DNA of 64,000 bases from VRUE01 sp963807425 (GCA_963807425.1 CAWEBZ010000012.1:186001-250000); one strand, 5' to 3'; positions 1 through 8,363 are shown, numbered from the stretch's first letter. Notes: generated by a model not told the origin, from the sequence alone. Numbers and translations are program-made.

Positions 1-55
1 CATGGGAACTGATTCTGGGAAGAGGCTCGGATGCCTTTACCGGCCGGGGGCCGGG

Positions 56-805
56 CTAGGCGGCGACCTTTTCGATGATCTCCTGCGGGATGTCGAAGTT
101 GGCGTGGACTTCGTTGACGTCGTCGTGCTCTTCCAGGGCCTCGAAGAGGCGCAGCAGGTCTTCGGCCTCTGTCCCCTTGACCACCACCGTGCTCTTCGGC
201 TCCATCGCCAGGTCCGATGCCTGAACCTCCACTCCCGAGCCCTCCAGAGCCTCGCGCACCGCGGTCATCGCGCTTGGCTCGCTGATCACCCGGAGCTGCT
301 CGCCGTCCTCGCGCACGTCCTCGGCGCCGGCGTCGATCGCGGCGATCAGATCGTCCTCGCCGTAGCGGCTGCCGTCGACCACGACGACGCCGCGTTTCTC
401 GAAGATCCAGGCGACCGAGCCAGGCTCGCCGAGGCTGCCGTGGTGCTTGCTGAAGGCGTGGCGCACGTCGGCGCTGGTGCGGTTGCGGTTGTCGGTCAGG
501 GCCTCGACCAGGACCGCTGCCCCACCGGGTCCGTAGCCCTCGAAGACGATCCGTTCGATCGCGTCGGCATCGGTGCCGACGCCGCTGCCGCGGTCGACCG
601 CACGCTGGATGTTGTCCTTCGGCATCGAGGCGTCCCGTGCCTTCTGGATCGCCGTCGCGAGGGTCGGATTCGCGTCGGGGTCGGGGCCGCCATCTCGCGC
701 TGCGACGGTGATCGCCCGCGCAAGCTTGGTGAACTGCTGGCCCCGCTTGGCGTCGGCCGCTGCCTTCTTATGCTTAATCGAAGACCACTTCGAATGTCCG
801 GACAT
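56..805 (-). CDS. yebC: YebC/PmpR-family regulator / translation factor
   Basis: 249 residues, the usual family length. The start at 805 is fixed by the family-typical N-terminus MSGHSKWSSIKHKKAA; longer upstream reading is not conserved-looking. The body carries the GxGGAAVLVEALTDNRNRT segment that is a hallmark of the family. YebC proteins are cytoplasmic, were first described as DNA-binding regulators, and more recently as factors that relieve ribosome stalling at proline-rich stretches. In many actinobacteria yebC sits beside pdxS/pdxT, as here, although an M29 peptidase and a small membrane gene are interposed. The gene is divergent from the small membrane gene at 818 with only 12 bp between the starts, so both may be nearly leaderless. 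Confidence 0.95.
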   Translation of the reverse strand: MSGHSKWSSIKHKKAAADAKRGQQFTKLARAITVAARDGGPDPDANPTLATAIQKARDASMPKDNIQRAVDRGSGVGTDADAIERIVFEGYGPGGAAVLVEALTDNRNRTSADVRHAFSKHHGSLGEPGSVAWIFEKRGVVVVDGSRYGEDDLIAAIDAGAEDVREDGEQLRVISEPSAMTAVREALEGSGVEVQASDLAMEPKSTVVVKGTEAEDLLRLFEALEEHDDVNEVHANFDIPQEIIEKVAA

Positions 806-817
806 ATCCGTCATTCT

Positions 818-1264
818 ATGACTGAGGAAATGGCCACGGACTCGCATAGCGGAGGGCCACTCAGGGGGTTGGTCGCAAGCATCGTCTTTCTCGCGATGCT
901 GCTCGCCGCGCTTTCGATCTGGACCGCGATCCCGCTGAGCTGGATCTACATCGGGTCCAAGGTCTCTCAAACCCAGTTCCCGAGCGGCGGGCCGTACGCC
1001 GTCGTCGCGATCGGCACGATCCTCTCGATCCTCCTCGTCGCCTGGTTGCTCGGCAGGCTCAACAGCCTCTACGTCCAGATCACCGGCACCAACCGGCTCG
1101 GGCCGATGCGCCCCGCCTGGTTGAAGAGCATGCGCGACACCTCGCCCCAGGCGGGATCGACGACCGTGGTCGAGGCGGTGCTGATGGGATCGGTGATCCT
1201 CGCCGCCCTCGCCCTGACGATCTGGTTCTTCCTCCTCGCCGGCTCGCCGATCCCGAATCAGTAG
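818..1264 (+). CDS. Small integral membrane protein, function unknown
   Basis: 148 residues. Three hydrophobic segments are visible: about residues 16-38 (LVASIVFLAMLLAALSIW), 54-74 (VVAIGTILSILLVAWLLG) and 120-141 at the C-terminus (VVEAVLMGSVILAALALTIW). The short loop between helices two and three is basic. It belongs to no family I can name. An in-frame ATG at 830 is an alternative start preceded closely by GAGGA. It is divergent from yebC and ends one base before the convergent M29 peptidase gene. The plus-strand reading upstream of 818 is the antisense of yebC and was not included. Confidence 0.65.
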   Translation: MTEEMATDSHSGGPLRGLVASIVFLAMLLAALSIWTAIPLSWIYIGSKVSQTQFPSGGPYAVVAIGTILSILLVAWLLGRLNSLYVQITGTNRLGPMRPAWLKSMRDTSPQAGSTTVVEAVLMGSVILAALALTIWFFLLAGSPIPNQ

Positions 1265-2368
1265 TCAGACGACGAACTTGCCGTCTTCCTGCATCACCGT
1301 GCCGTCGACTTCGAGCTTGCCGCCGAGACGGAGGTCGCAGACGAGGTCGGTGTGGACAGCCGACTCGTTGACTCCGCCCGACTCTGGGTAGCTGCGGCCG
1401 ACGGCCATGTGGACAGTGCCGCCGATCTTCTCGTCGAGCAGCACCTCGCGGGTGCCGCGGTCGATCGCGTAGTTGGTGCCGATCCCGAGCTCGCCGAGCC
1501 GCCGCGCACCGTCGTCGGTATCGAGCAGCTCGATCAGGAACTCTTCGCCGCGCTCGGCGCTGGCCTCGACGACCTTGCCGGACTCGAAGCGCAACCGCAC
1601 CCCGGAGACCTCGCGGCCACCGATCACCGCCGGCAGGTGGAAGGTCACCTCGCCCTCGACCGAGTCCTCGATCGGTCCGGTGAAGAACTCGCCGTCGGGC
1701 ATGTTGTGTTCGCCGCAGCAGGGGATGAATTTGCGTCCCGCGATCCCCAGCTTGATGTCGGTTCCTGGAGCGGTCACCCGCACCTCCTCGTGTCCCTCGA
1801 TCCACTCGGCGAGCCGCCTGGTCTCGGCCGAAGCCCGCTCCCAGGCGGTCAGCGGATCGCCGTCGTCGGCAAGGCAGGCGCCGAAGTAGAAGTCCGCGTA
1901 GTCGGTGAAGCTCATCTCCGCCTCCGAGGCGTACGCGTTGGTCGGGTAGAGCGTGTAGCACCAGCGCAGCTCGCCGGCGGCGCTGCGATCCATCGCCTTC
2001 GCCATCAGATCGCCCGTCGCGCTCTGACGGCGGGTCTGGCGCTCCGGCGGGATCGCCGAGAGCTCGCGGGTGTTGGTGCTGGCCCCGATCCCGATGCGGA
2101 CGTCGACGTTCTCCAGTATCCACTCCGTCACCGGGGAGATCCATTCGAGCTGCTCGTCGCTCGCGTGCTTGTAATAGGAGACGGACTGGCCGTCTAGCGA
2201 GACGTTGAGGATCGGGTTCGCTCCCGCTTTCAGCACCTCCTCGTAGACGGCGAGCAGCAGTGGCTCGGCCGCGCTCTCACCGTCGATCGAGACCACCTCT
2301 CCTGCTTTGACCGCAGTCGAGTAGCCGACCAGGATCTTCGCTAGTCCCTCCACTCTCGGATCTCTCAC
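1265..2368 (-). CDS. M29-family metallo-aminopeptidase (AmpS/PepS type)
   Basis: 367 residues, the full length of peptidase family M29. It begins RDPRVEGLAKILVGYSTAVKAGE, the family's usual N-terminal lead. Candidate metal ligands are in GEHNMPDGE (about residues 224-232), ELGIGTN (about 296-302) and in the C-terminal GGTVHMAVGRSYPESGG ... HTDLV block. The family are cytoplasmic dimeric exopeptidases that remove N-terminal residues using two metal ions. The gene stands alone between pdxT and the small membrane gene. A short palindrome at 2403-2416 lies 35 bp upstream of the start. Confidence 0.92.
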   Translation of the reverse strand: MRDPRVEGLAKILVGYSTAVKAGEVVSIDGESAAEPLLLAVYEEVLKAGANPILNVSLDGQSVSYYKHASDEQLEWISPVTEWILENVDVRIGIGASTNTRELSAIPPERQTRRQSATGDLMAKAMDRSAAGELRWCYTLYPTNAYASEAEMSFTDYADFYFGACLADDGDPLTAWERASAETRRLAEWIEGHEEVRVTAPGTDIKLGIAGRKFIPCCGEHNMPDGEFFTGPIEDSVEGEVTFHLPAVIGGREVSGVRLRFESGKVVEASAERGEEFLIELLDTDDGARRLGELGIGTNYAIDRGTREVLLDEKIGGTVHMAVGRSYPESGGVNESAVHTDLVCDLRLGGKLEVDGTVMQEDGKFVV

Positions 2369-2402
2369 GTCTCAGCCTCCTCTCGCCCGCGTGCTAGGCG
2401 CA

Positions 2403-2416
2403 GAACATAAATGTTC
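2403..2416. promoter_or_regulatory. Palindrome upstream of the M29 peptidase gene
   Basis: A perfect dyad GAACAT-AA-ATGTTC lies between the stop of pdxT and the start of the M29 peptidase gene. With one bulged base the pairing extends into flanking GCGC on both sides. It could be an operator for the peptidase or a hairpin after pdxT; no T-run follows. It is not a canonical actinobacterial SOS box because the GAAC and GTTC halves are six, not four, bases apart. Confidence 0.35.
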
Positions 2417-2441
2417 GCGCTTCGCTCGCTCTCGTTAATCA

Positions 2442-3026
2442 TCACCGGAAATCTCGCTCGCTCGCTACACGCTCACGGGCAGTCGTGGTCATTGCCATGA
2501 AGAGAGCGTGCATGCGCGGATCCTCCGTCAGCTCGGGATGGAAGGCGCAGGCAAGCACGTTCCCTTCGCGAATCGCAACTGGATGATCTGCGTAGGAGGC
2601 AAGCACCTCCACCCCCTCGCCATGCCTCTCGACCCAGGGTGCCCGGATGAACACCGCGCGCAACGGCTCGTCACCGAGCCCATCGAGCTCGAGGTCTGCC
2701 TCGAAGCTCTGCAGCTGGCGCCCGAAGGCGTTGCGGGCCGCGTGAGCATCGATCAGCCCAAGGTGGGTGTCGTCACAGACGATCATTCCCGCGCAGGTGC
2801 CGAAAACCGTGCCCCCACCCTCGTGGTGCGCCCGAATCGCCGGCTCCAGGCCGGCCGACTCGATACCCATCGAGATCGTCGTGCTCTCGCCGCCTGGGAT
2901 CACCAGGCCATCGAGCTCGTCGAGATCCTCGGGAGCCCGAACCTCTCGAACTCCGGCGCCTAGTCCATGAAGCATCCGCGCGTGGGCTTCGAAACCCCCT
3001 TGCACGGCTAGGACCCCTATGCGCAG
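2442..3026 (-). CDS. pdxT: Pyridoxal 5'-phosphate synthase glutaminase subunit
   Basis: 194 residues. PdxT hydrolyses glutamine and passes ammonia to PdxS for PLP synthesis. Visible motifs: GGEST (glutamine site), GTCAGMI with the catalytic Cys, and AFHPELTED with the His-Glu pair. The start is inferred: homologous proteins begin at RIGVLAVQGG, and the only plausible codon there is CTG (3024-3026), one base past the pdxS stop codon (3028-3030). The nearest in-frame ATG is at 3101, inside pdxS, and would add 25 unrelated residues. It is translationally coupled to pdxS. Confidence 0.93.
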   Translation of the reverse strand: MRIGVLAVQGGFEAHARMLHGLGAGVREVRAPEDLDELDGLVIPGGESTTISMGIESAGLEPAIRAHHEGGGTVFGTCAGMIVCDDTHLGLIDAHAARNAFGRQLQSFEADLELDGLGDEPLRAVFIRAPWVERHGEGVEVLASYADHPVAIREGNVLACAFHPELTEDPRMHALFMAMTTTARERVASERDFR

Positions 3027-3027
3027 C

Positions 3028-3915
3028 TCAGGCTCCGCGGTCTTGGAGCAGCGCGTCGGCGGCCGCGAGCTCGGCGATCTCGAGGCCGGGCATCGCCTCA
3101 CCGAGGCCGATCGAGGCAGCGGCTACTCGCTCGGGGTCGTTGAAGTGGGTGGTCGCCTCGACGATCGCGCGAGCGCGGCGCTCGGGATCGGCGCTCTTGA
3201 AGATTCCCGAGCCGACGAAGTTCCCTTCGGCTCCCAGCTGCATCATCAGCGCCGCGTCGGCCGGCGTGGCGATGCCGCCGGCGCAGAACAGCGGCACCGG
3301 CAGGCTGCCGCTGTCAGCTACCTCGCGGACCACTTCCAGCGGCGCCTGATGCTCTTTGGCGGCGCCGGCGAGCTCCTCCGGGCCGAGCTGCGCCAGGCGC
3401 TTGATGCCGGTGACGATCTCGCGCATATGGCGAACGGCCTCGACCACGTTGCCGGTGCCTGCCTCGCCCTTGGAGCGGATCATCGCCGCGCCCTCACCGA
3501 TCCGCCGCAGCGCCTCGCCGAGGTTGGTCGCGCCGCAGACGAAAGGGACCTCGAAGGCAAGCTTGTCGATGTGGTTGCGCTCGTCGGCCGGGGTCAGGAC
3601 CTCCGACTCGTCGATGTAGTCGACCTCCAGCGCCTGCAGGACCTGGGCCTCGGCGATGTGGCCGATCCTCGCCTTGGCCATCACCGGGATCGTCACCGCC
3701 TCTTGGATGCCCTTGATCATCGCCGGGTCCGACATCCGCGCGACCCCGCCGTCCCTGCGGATATCCGAGGGAACCCTCTCCAAGGCCATAACCGCGCAAG
3801 CTCCCGCCTCCTCGGCAATCCGCGCCTGCTCAGGCGTGACCACGTCCATGATCACCCCGCCCTTGAGCATCTCGGCAAGACCCGTCTTGACTCTGAAAGT
3901 AGCTCGCTCAGCCAT
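3028..3915 (-). CDS. pdxS: Pyridoxal 5'-phosphate synthase lyase subunit
   Basis: 295 residues, full length. PdxS is the TIM-barrel synthase that makes PLP from ribose 5-phosphate, glyceraldehyde 3-phosphate and PdxT-supplied ammonia, forming a dodecamer decorated with PdxT. Diagnostic blocks are KGGVIMDV, ACAVMALERVPSDIR, MAKARIGH and DYIDESEVLTPAD, which contain the Schiff-base lysines, plus GNVVEAVRHMR. The ATG at 3915 (MAERATFRVK) matches family N-termini. It is first in a two-gene pdxST unit. The 323 bp upstream are non-coding and carry an inverted repeat. Confidence 0.97.
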   Translation of the reverse strand: MAERATFRVKTGLAEMLKGGVIMDVVTPEQARIAEEAGACAVMALERVPSDIRRDGGVARMSDPAMIKGIQEAVTIPVMAKARIGHIAEAQVLQALEVDYIDESEVLTPADERNHIDKLAFEVPFVCGATNLGEALRRIGEGAAMIRSKGEAGTGNVVEAVRHMREIVTGIKRLAQLGPEELAGAAKEHQAPLEVVREVADSGSLPVPLFCAGGIATPADAALMMQLGAEGNFVGSGIFKSADPERRARAIVEATTHFNDPERVAAASIGLGEAMPGLEIAELAAADALLQDRGA

Positions 3916-3942
3916 GGGCTCGAATACTACGTCCCAGGCGCG

Positions 3943-4222
3943 GCGGGTCCTGTCGCCGCAGGGGACCCCCCACCCCCTCCGGTAGCTAAAGCTTCCTCGG
4001 GGGCGGGCCCCCCTACGGCGCCACCCCCCGCGAGAGACGTCCCGCCCGAACAACGAAGCTTCAAGCGAAAGCGCTTCTCCGCGGGTGGCGTCGGGTTGGG
4101 GTGATCTCGCCGGACCCGCAGGCTGCGGAGGGCAGGGCTTCAGCCTGAGATGCGCAGGGTCCCGGCGCCCGAAGCAGCGCGAAGGGCCGCCGAGAGCACC
4201 CCAACGCGGCGACAGGACCCGC
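3943..4222. repeat. Non-coding interval bounded by a perfect 17-bp inverted repeat
   Basis: The 323-bp gap between pdxS and the RpiR-type gene has no credible gene. Its two ends carry a perfect 17-bp inverted repeat, GCGGGTCCTGTCGCCGC at 3943-3959 and its complement at 4206-4222. Nested inside are shorter complementary pairs such as GTTGGGGTG and CACCCCAAC, and a small AAGCG/CGCTT dyad. This could be a structured RNA, a pair of regulator sites, or a decayed small inverted-repeat element. Nothing further can be decided from sequence alone. Confidence 0.4.
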
Positions 4223-4238
4223 GGCCGGGAGCGCTTCG

Positions 4239-5093
4239 CTACTTCAGCTTGTAGGCACGAATGCGGTCTTTGTGGGCCGCTTCGTCCCTGGCGTACAGCC
4301 CATGCGCCAATGCTTGAACAAGCGCCATCAGAGCCGTATTGGAACGGGCAAACGATGGGCTGTTGGAAGAGAAGTAGAGGGTCAGCTCGGCGTGCTCGCC
4401 GACCTCGGACATCGAGGCATCGGAAATGGCCAACGTGCGGGCGTTGCGATGGAGGGCGAGCTTCATCGCTCGCAGCAAGAGCGGGTGGGCGCGTCCGGAA
4501 GAAAGAATGATCACCAGCGTTTCGCCGTCGATCCGACCGAGGCGCTGCAGCGACTCACCGCCAGTGCTGGCGACGATCTCGGCGCGGATGTCAAGAAGAC
4601 TGAGTGTGTGACGTAGGTAGCTGGCGAAGAAAGCCATCTGATCGACGCCGACGATGACCACGCGCTGGGCTTCAGCCAGTGCGGCAACCGCTCCGTCAAC
4701 CTGCTCCCGGGTCAGGTTGCGAGCCGTTTCCTCGAGATTGGCGTAGTCAGCACCCAAGGATCCCTCGAGCTCCGAGTGGTCGAAAGAGAAAAGAGCACCG
4801 GCGTTGGCGGCGCCGTTGGCGCTGCCGCCGGCGCTGCGGTACTCCTCGATCGCTGCCTGCTGAAGCTCGGGATAGCCCTCAAAGCCGAGGGCCTGGGAGA
4901 AGCGCACCACCGTCGATGACGAGGTGCTCGCTCTCCGGGCCAGCTCCTCGGCGGTGAGGAAGGCTGCCTCGTCAAGATGGTCGACGATGTAGCGGGCAAC
5001 GTCCTTCTGCGAGCGCGAGAACTCGTCGAAGCGCTCCTGGATGTACTCGGAAAGGCTCTTGAGTTGGGGTGATTTTGTCGCGGTCTTGGTCAC
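4239..5093 (-). CDS. MurR/RpiR-family transcriptional regulator
   Basis: 284 residues with the two-part RpiR architecture. An N-terminal helix-turn-helix (about residues 10-85) contains SRSQKDVARYIVDHLDEAAFLTAEELARRASTSSSTVVRFSQALGF in pieces typical of the family. A C-terminal SIS sugar-phosphate isomerase-like domain follows (about 125-265; VVIVGVDQMAFFASYLRH, ILSSGRAHPLLLRAM). Such regulators bind phosphosugars or related ligands and control sugar catabolism. The start is GTG at 5093. The gene is alone; its target is not evident from the neighbours. Confidence 0.9.
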   Translation of the reverse strand: MTKTATKSPQLKSLSEYIQERFDEFSRSQKDVARYIVDHLDEAAFLTAEELARRASTSSSTVVRFSQALGFEGYPELQQAAIEEYRSAGGSANGAANAGALFSFDHSELEGSLGADYANLEETARNLTREQVDGAVAALAEAQRVVIVGVDQMAFFASYLRHTLSLLDIRAEIVASTGGESLQRLGRIDGETLVIILSSGRAHPLLLRAMKLALHRNARTLAISDASMSEVGEHAELTLYFSSNSPSFARSNTALMALVQALAHGLYARDEAAHKDRIRAYKLK

Positions 5094-5185
5094 GGCGGTC
5101 CATTTCGCCGGTGCCGGTGCTTTCCCTTCCGGCAGGTTGCTCTTTCGCCCCGAAACCGCTCGATCTGGTTGGATGAGCGCTGCAG

Positions 5186-5569
5186 ATGACGCTCGAGCAG
5201 GCGCTGCGCCTCAACAATCGCAACATGATCGCCTTCGACCTGATCCTCGGGACGGCGGCGATCGCCGCACCCGAGGCGACGCTGAAGGTGCTGGGGCACG
5301 ACCATCCCTCCCCCGACGCGAAGCACCTGTTCCGCCGCTGCGGCCCGATCTGGCTCACCTTCGCCGCCGCCCACGCGATCGCCGACCGGCGCGGAGAGCA
5401 GCGCGACTGGTGGGCGCTGGCCTGGCTTCGCGGCACCGAGATTGCAACCGACGCTCTCTGGGCGGAGTCGCCCGCCGTCAGCCGTCCGGGCGCAAAGCTC
5501 GGCCTGCGGCTGGCAAGCGCATCGAACCTGGCGATGGCCGCCGGCTTCGCCTGGCTCTCGAGGCGGTAA
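5186..5569 (+). CDS. Conserved hypothetical, predicted membrane-associated
   Basis: 127 residues, starting MTLEQALRLNNRNMIAFDLILGTAAIAAPE. It has weakly hydrophobic stretches near residues 14-30, 53-67 (IWLTFAAAHAIAD) and 107-124 (LASASNLAMAAGFAWL). The pattern suggests a small four-helix membrane protein of the kind common in actinobacteria, but no motif gives a function. It begins a run of four same-strand genes with overlapping or nearly touching ends (5186-7502), which suggests one transcript. Confidence 0.65.
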   Translation: MTLEQALRLNNRNMIAFDLILGTAAIAAPEATLKVLGHDHPSPDAKHLFRRCGPIWLTFAAAHAIADRRGEQRDWWALAWLRGTEIATDALWAESPAVSRPGAKLGLRLASASNLAMAAGFAWLSRR

Positions 5570-5573
5570 CCAC

Positions 5574-5903
5574 GTGGCGGACCACGCCGGGCTTCCCAGC
5601 AAGCGCTGGAGCCTGCGAGGTGTCACCGAAGAGGGAGACGAGGCATGGCTGATCCGCGGCATCTCCCGCAAGCTCTACCGCTGCCCGGCATGTCACGGAG
5701 AGATCGAGATCGGCTCCGAGCACGTCGTCGTCCAGTACGTCTTCCGCCTCGGCGGCACCGAACATCACCACTGGCACCGGCAGTGCGCGGAAGAGCTGCT
5801 GGTTCCCGACCTGCGCAGCGTCAAGCGGGTCCCCGTCTCGGAGTCGAGCCAGCCGAGGCTGGAGGAGCGTGGCAAGCGCCCCTCCGGGCGGCGCCACCGC
5901 TGA
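5574..5903 (+). CDS. Small putative zinc-binding protein
   Basis: 109 residues from a GTG start at 5574, 5 bp after the preceding stop. The core RCPACHGEIEIGSEHVVVQYV ... EHHHWHRQCAEELL supplies a CxxC pair followed by histidines and one more cysteine, a likely zinc site. The C-terminal 30 residues are basic. It recalls a short actinobacterial family often labelled ATP/GTP-binding protein, which has a similar C-P-x-C ... HWHxxC layout, but I cannot assign an activity. The next gene probably starts inside its 3' end. Confidence 0.6.
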   Translation: MADHAGLPSKRWSLRGVTEEGDEAWLIRGISRKLYRCPACHGEIEIGSEHVVVQYVFRLGGTEHHHWHRQCAEELLVPDLRSVKRVPVSESSQPRLEERGKRPSGRRHR

Positions 5904-6648
5904 CGTGACCAGACGCGCCGAGCTGTCCTCGATCTACGGACGGATCGTCCGCACCTACATCAGATGGGCGCCGTCGTTGGTGCTTCTCGCCGTGGTCGTT
6001 TTCATCCCGCTGGGCTTGATCCACGCGATCACCCTCAACGCCGACGTCGGTTCGCTCGACCTCGATGGCGGCCTGCAGATCTTCGCCCTGGTCGCGGCTG
6101 TGATCGCCCTCGCCGTGACCGGCCTGCTCGGCGAGGTCTTCTACACCGGTGCGGTGGCGATCTCGCTCACCCACCCCCATGGCGACAGACCGCCATCGCT
6201 GCGCGAGATCGCCGCGATGATCAACTACAGGCGCCTGATCGCGATCGACCTGATCTACGGCGTGCTTGTCGCGATCGGCTTCGTCTTCTTCATCGTTCCG
6301 GGGCTTCTCCTCTTCGTCTGGCTCGGCCTCGCCGCACCGGTGGTCGAGATCGAGCACCGGGGAGTGCGTGCCGCCTTCGCCCGCAGCATCGAGCTGGTGC
6401 GAGGCAAGTTCCTGATCGTGCTCGCCGTTCTCCTGCCGATCGAGATCGTCGGCGACACGCTCACCAACCTGCTCACCGTCCTTGCCCACGACCTGCTCGG
6501 CGACACGCTGTTCTCCGAGTGGCTGGCCGACCTGGTCGCAAACGTGGCCTTCACTCCCTTCTACGCGGTTGCCGCGGTGCTGATCGCGGTCGACCGCATC
6601 CAGGAAAAGGGCGGCGGGGTCGAACTACACTCGAAGCCGGTCCCGTGA
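5869..6648 (+). CDS. Polytopic membrane protein, function unknown
   Basis: 259 residues with about five to six hydrophobic segments, including LVLLAVVVFIPLGLI, IFALVAAVIALAVTGLLG, LLVAIGFVFFIVPGLLLFVWLG (read as one helix-rich stretch) and FLIVLAVLLPIEIVGD. The layout resembles the membrane domain seen in glycerophosphodiesterase-associated and DUF-type proteins with a VPGLLLFVWL signature. Start: GTG at 5869 has GGAGG immediately upstream; an alternative GTG at 5905 removes the overlap with the previous gene. It shares GTGA with the next gene, so the two are probably co-translated. Confidence 0.75.
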   Translation: MASAPPGGATADVTRRAELSSIYGRIVRTYIRWAPSLVLLAVVVFIPLGLIHAITLNADVGSLDLDGGLQIFALVAAVIALAVTGLLGEVFYTGAVAISLTHPHGDRPPSLREIAAMINYRRLIAIDLIYGVLVAIGFVFFIVPGLLLFVWLGLAAPVVEIEHRGVRAAFARSIELVRGKFLIVLAVLLPIEIVGDTLTNLLTVLAHDLLGDTLFSEWLADLVANVAFTPFYAVAAVLIAVDRIQEKGGGVELHSKPVP

Positions 6649-7502
6649 CCGCCTCGATCTTCACCAACTTCTGGAACCAGCTCGCCGAACACGAAGAGCA
6701 GGGGCTCTTCCTCGTCTTCGCCGGCTTCATCCTCTCCTTCGCCTTCATCCGCATGAGCACGCGGCTGATGCGGAGCCCGAAGGTGCCCTGGTGGCCCGGC
6801 AGCGTAGTAAGCGAGAGCGGCGTCCACTTGCACCACCTCGTCTTCGGGATCGTCACGATGATGATCGCCGGCACCCTCGGCTTCGCCGCCCTCGGCGACA
6901 GCCCGCTGACTGAGATCTGCGCCTTCTTCTTCGGCGTCGGCGCCGGCCTGACGATCGACGAGTTCGCGCTCTGGGTCTACCTCGACGACGTCTACTGGGC
7001 CGAGGAGGGGCGCAGCTCGATCGACGCGACGGTGATCGCCGCGGCGGGCATGGTGCTGCTCCTGCTCGGCTTCACGCCGTTCAGCTTCGACACCAGCTCT
7101 CCCACGGAGATCATCGCCAGCATCGTTGGCGCCCTCTTCCTCTTCGCGATGGTCGCGCTCTGCTTCGCCAAGCAGCGCCTCCTGCACGGCTGGATCGGCT
7201 TCTTCGTGCTGCCGATTTCGATCTACGGTGCCTGGCGCCTGGGGAAGCCGGGCTCTCCCTGGGCGCGCAAGCGCTACGGGGAGCGCAATCCGGCCAAGCA
7301 GAAGGCGGCAGAAGAGCGCTTCCCGCCCGATCGCCACACAGAGCGCTTCAAGAACGCCTTCCGCGACATCGTCGGCGGCAAGCCGAGCGAGGGAGTGGCG
7401 GCGGTCCAGAAAGAGGCCCTCGCCGCCACCCGCGAGGCCGCCGACGAAGTCCGGGCCAGGGCCGAACGGGTCGCCGGCATCGATCGGGCCGACTCGGACT
7501 AG
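6645..7502 (+). CDS. Integral membrane protein with cytoplasmic C-terminal tail
   Basis: 285 residues, GTG start overlapping the previous stop by four bases. There are about six helices within residues 15-195, with a His-rich VHLHHLVFGIV at the start of one helix and acidic DEFALWVYLDDVYW in a loop. The last 90 residues (from about 195) are charged, Ala/Glu/Arg-rich and probably helical. Proteins with this HLHHLVFGI motif are widespread in actinobacteria without an assigned role. The conserved histidines and aspartates could bind a metal (inference). Confidence 0.72.
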   Translation: MTASIFTNFWNQLAEHEEQGLFLVFAGFILSFAFIRMSTRLMRSPKVPWWPGSVVSESGVHLHHLVFGIVTMMIAGTLGFAALGDSPLTEICAFFFGVGAGLTIDEFALWVYLDDVYWAEEGRSSIDATVIAAAGMVLLLLGFTPFSFDTSSPTEIIASIVGALFLFAMVALCFAKQRLLHGWIGFFVLPISIYGAWRLGKPGSPWARKRYGERNPAKQKAAEERFPPDRHTERFKNAFRDIVGGKPSEGVAAVQKEALAATREAADEVRARAERVAGIDRADSD

Positions 7503-7964
7503 CTACTCGCCCATCGCCTTGATCACGAGGCGCTTCGGGCGCCCGCCGTCGAACTCACAGTAGAAGACCTGCTGCCAGGGGCCGAGGTCGAGCCGGCCAC
7601 CGGTGACCGGCACGATCGCCTGGTGGTGGACGAGCAGGTTCTTGAGGTGAGCGTCGCCGTTGTCCTCGCCGCCGCGATGGTGGCGGTAGTCCCCCTCGTC
7701 GGGCAGCAACTCCCCGGCCACCTCGTTCGCCGCCGGCTTCCAGCTCGGTGGCGCGACCTTGTCGAGCCATTCGAGCACGTCCTCGTGCAGGCCGGGCTCA
7801 TCGTCGTTGACCCAAACCCCAGCGGTGATGTGCATCGCCGAGACCAGCACCATCCCCTCGGCGATCCCGGCCTCCTCGACGACCGCCTGCACCTCCTCGG
7901 TGATCCGGATCAGCTCGCGTCTCTGGCTCGTGTTGAAGGTCATGTAGGCAGTGTTGGACTTCAC
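7503..7964 (-). CDS. YjbQ-family protein (UPF0047)
   Basis: 153 residues. The family signature is clear: VLVSAMHITAGVWVNDDEP, HLKNLLVHHQAIVPVTGGRLDLGPWQQVFYCEFDGGRPKRLVIKAMGE. Some UPF0047 members have weak thiamine-phosphate synthase activity; the main physiological role is unsettled. The start is GTG at 7964, supported by a strong AGGAGG eight bases upstream; the longer ORF upstream lies in the preceding gene. It overlaps the SnoaL-like gene's stop by GTGA, so the two form an operon. Confidence 0.92.
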   Translation of the reverse strand: MKSNTAYMTFNTSQRRELIRITEEVQAVVEEAGIAEGMVLVSAMHITAGVWVNDDEPGLHEDVLEWLDKVAPPSWKPAANEVAGELLPDEGDYRHHRGGEDNGDAHLKNLLVHHQAIVPVTGGRLDLGPWQQVFYCEFDGGRPKRLVIKAMGE

Positions 7965-8353
7965 GCGTTCCTCCTTTTGGCGACGATTCCCTGACCCGGC
8001 CAGAACGGCCACTCCTCGAAGGCTTGGCAACGGCCGTCTGCGTCGAAGCGGATGACCCAGAGGTCGCGATACTTGAGCTTCTCCGGTCCGCCGTAGCGGA
8101 CTTCGACCCGGACCACCGCGGTGTCGCCGTCGAGGGCCACGGTCTCGTGCTCGATCTCGAACTCCTCGCCTGGCCCCTGCCTCTCTCGTTCCCAGAGCTC
8201 GGCGATCTCGGCCAGTCCGACCGCCGGCTCCTCGTAGGGGGACATCCGGTAAGTCGCGTCCTCGGCAAACAGTTCCCCCAGGCCACTGGTCCCGGCCATG
8301 CGCCAGGCGCGCTCGTAGCCAGCGACCCAGGCCTCGATTTGCGACGACTTCAT
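7961..8353 (-). CDS. SnoaL/NTF2-like fold protein
   Basis: 130 residues. The pattern is that of the NTF2-like superfamily: an N-terminal helix pair (IEAWVAGYERAWRMAGTSGLGELFAEDATYRMSPYEE) followed by a curved sheet (VGLAEIAELWER, VALDGDTAVVRVEVRYG, YRDLWVIRFDADGRCQAFEEWPFWPGQ). Such proteins can be isomerases, hydrolases or ligand binders, and nothing here narrows it. ATG at 8353 starts ten bases after the kinase stop, so kinase, SnoaL-like gene and YjbQ may be one transcript. Confidence 0.85.
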   Translation of the reverse strand: MKSSQIEAWVAGYERAWRMAGTSGLGELFAEDATYRMSPYEEPAVGLAEIAELWERERQGPGEEFEIEHETVALDGDTAVVRVEVRYGGPEKLKYRDLWVIRFDADGRCQAFEEWPFWPGQGIVAKRRNA

Positions 8354-8363
8354 CCGCCTCTCC

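Noticed and set aside
2..1264. 420-codon plus-strand ORF
   Set aside because: Its first two thirds are antisense to yebC; only the part from 818 has a membrane-protein character.
1080..2144. Arg-rich minus-strand ORF overlapping the M29 peptidase
   Set aside because: A shadow frame of the M29 gene with typical high-GC Arg/Pro bias.
2403..2416. SOS (LexA) box
   Set aside because: GAAC and GTTC are six bases apart instead of four.
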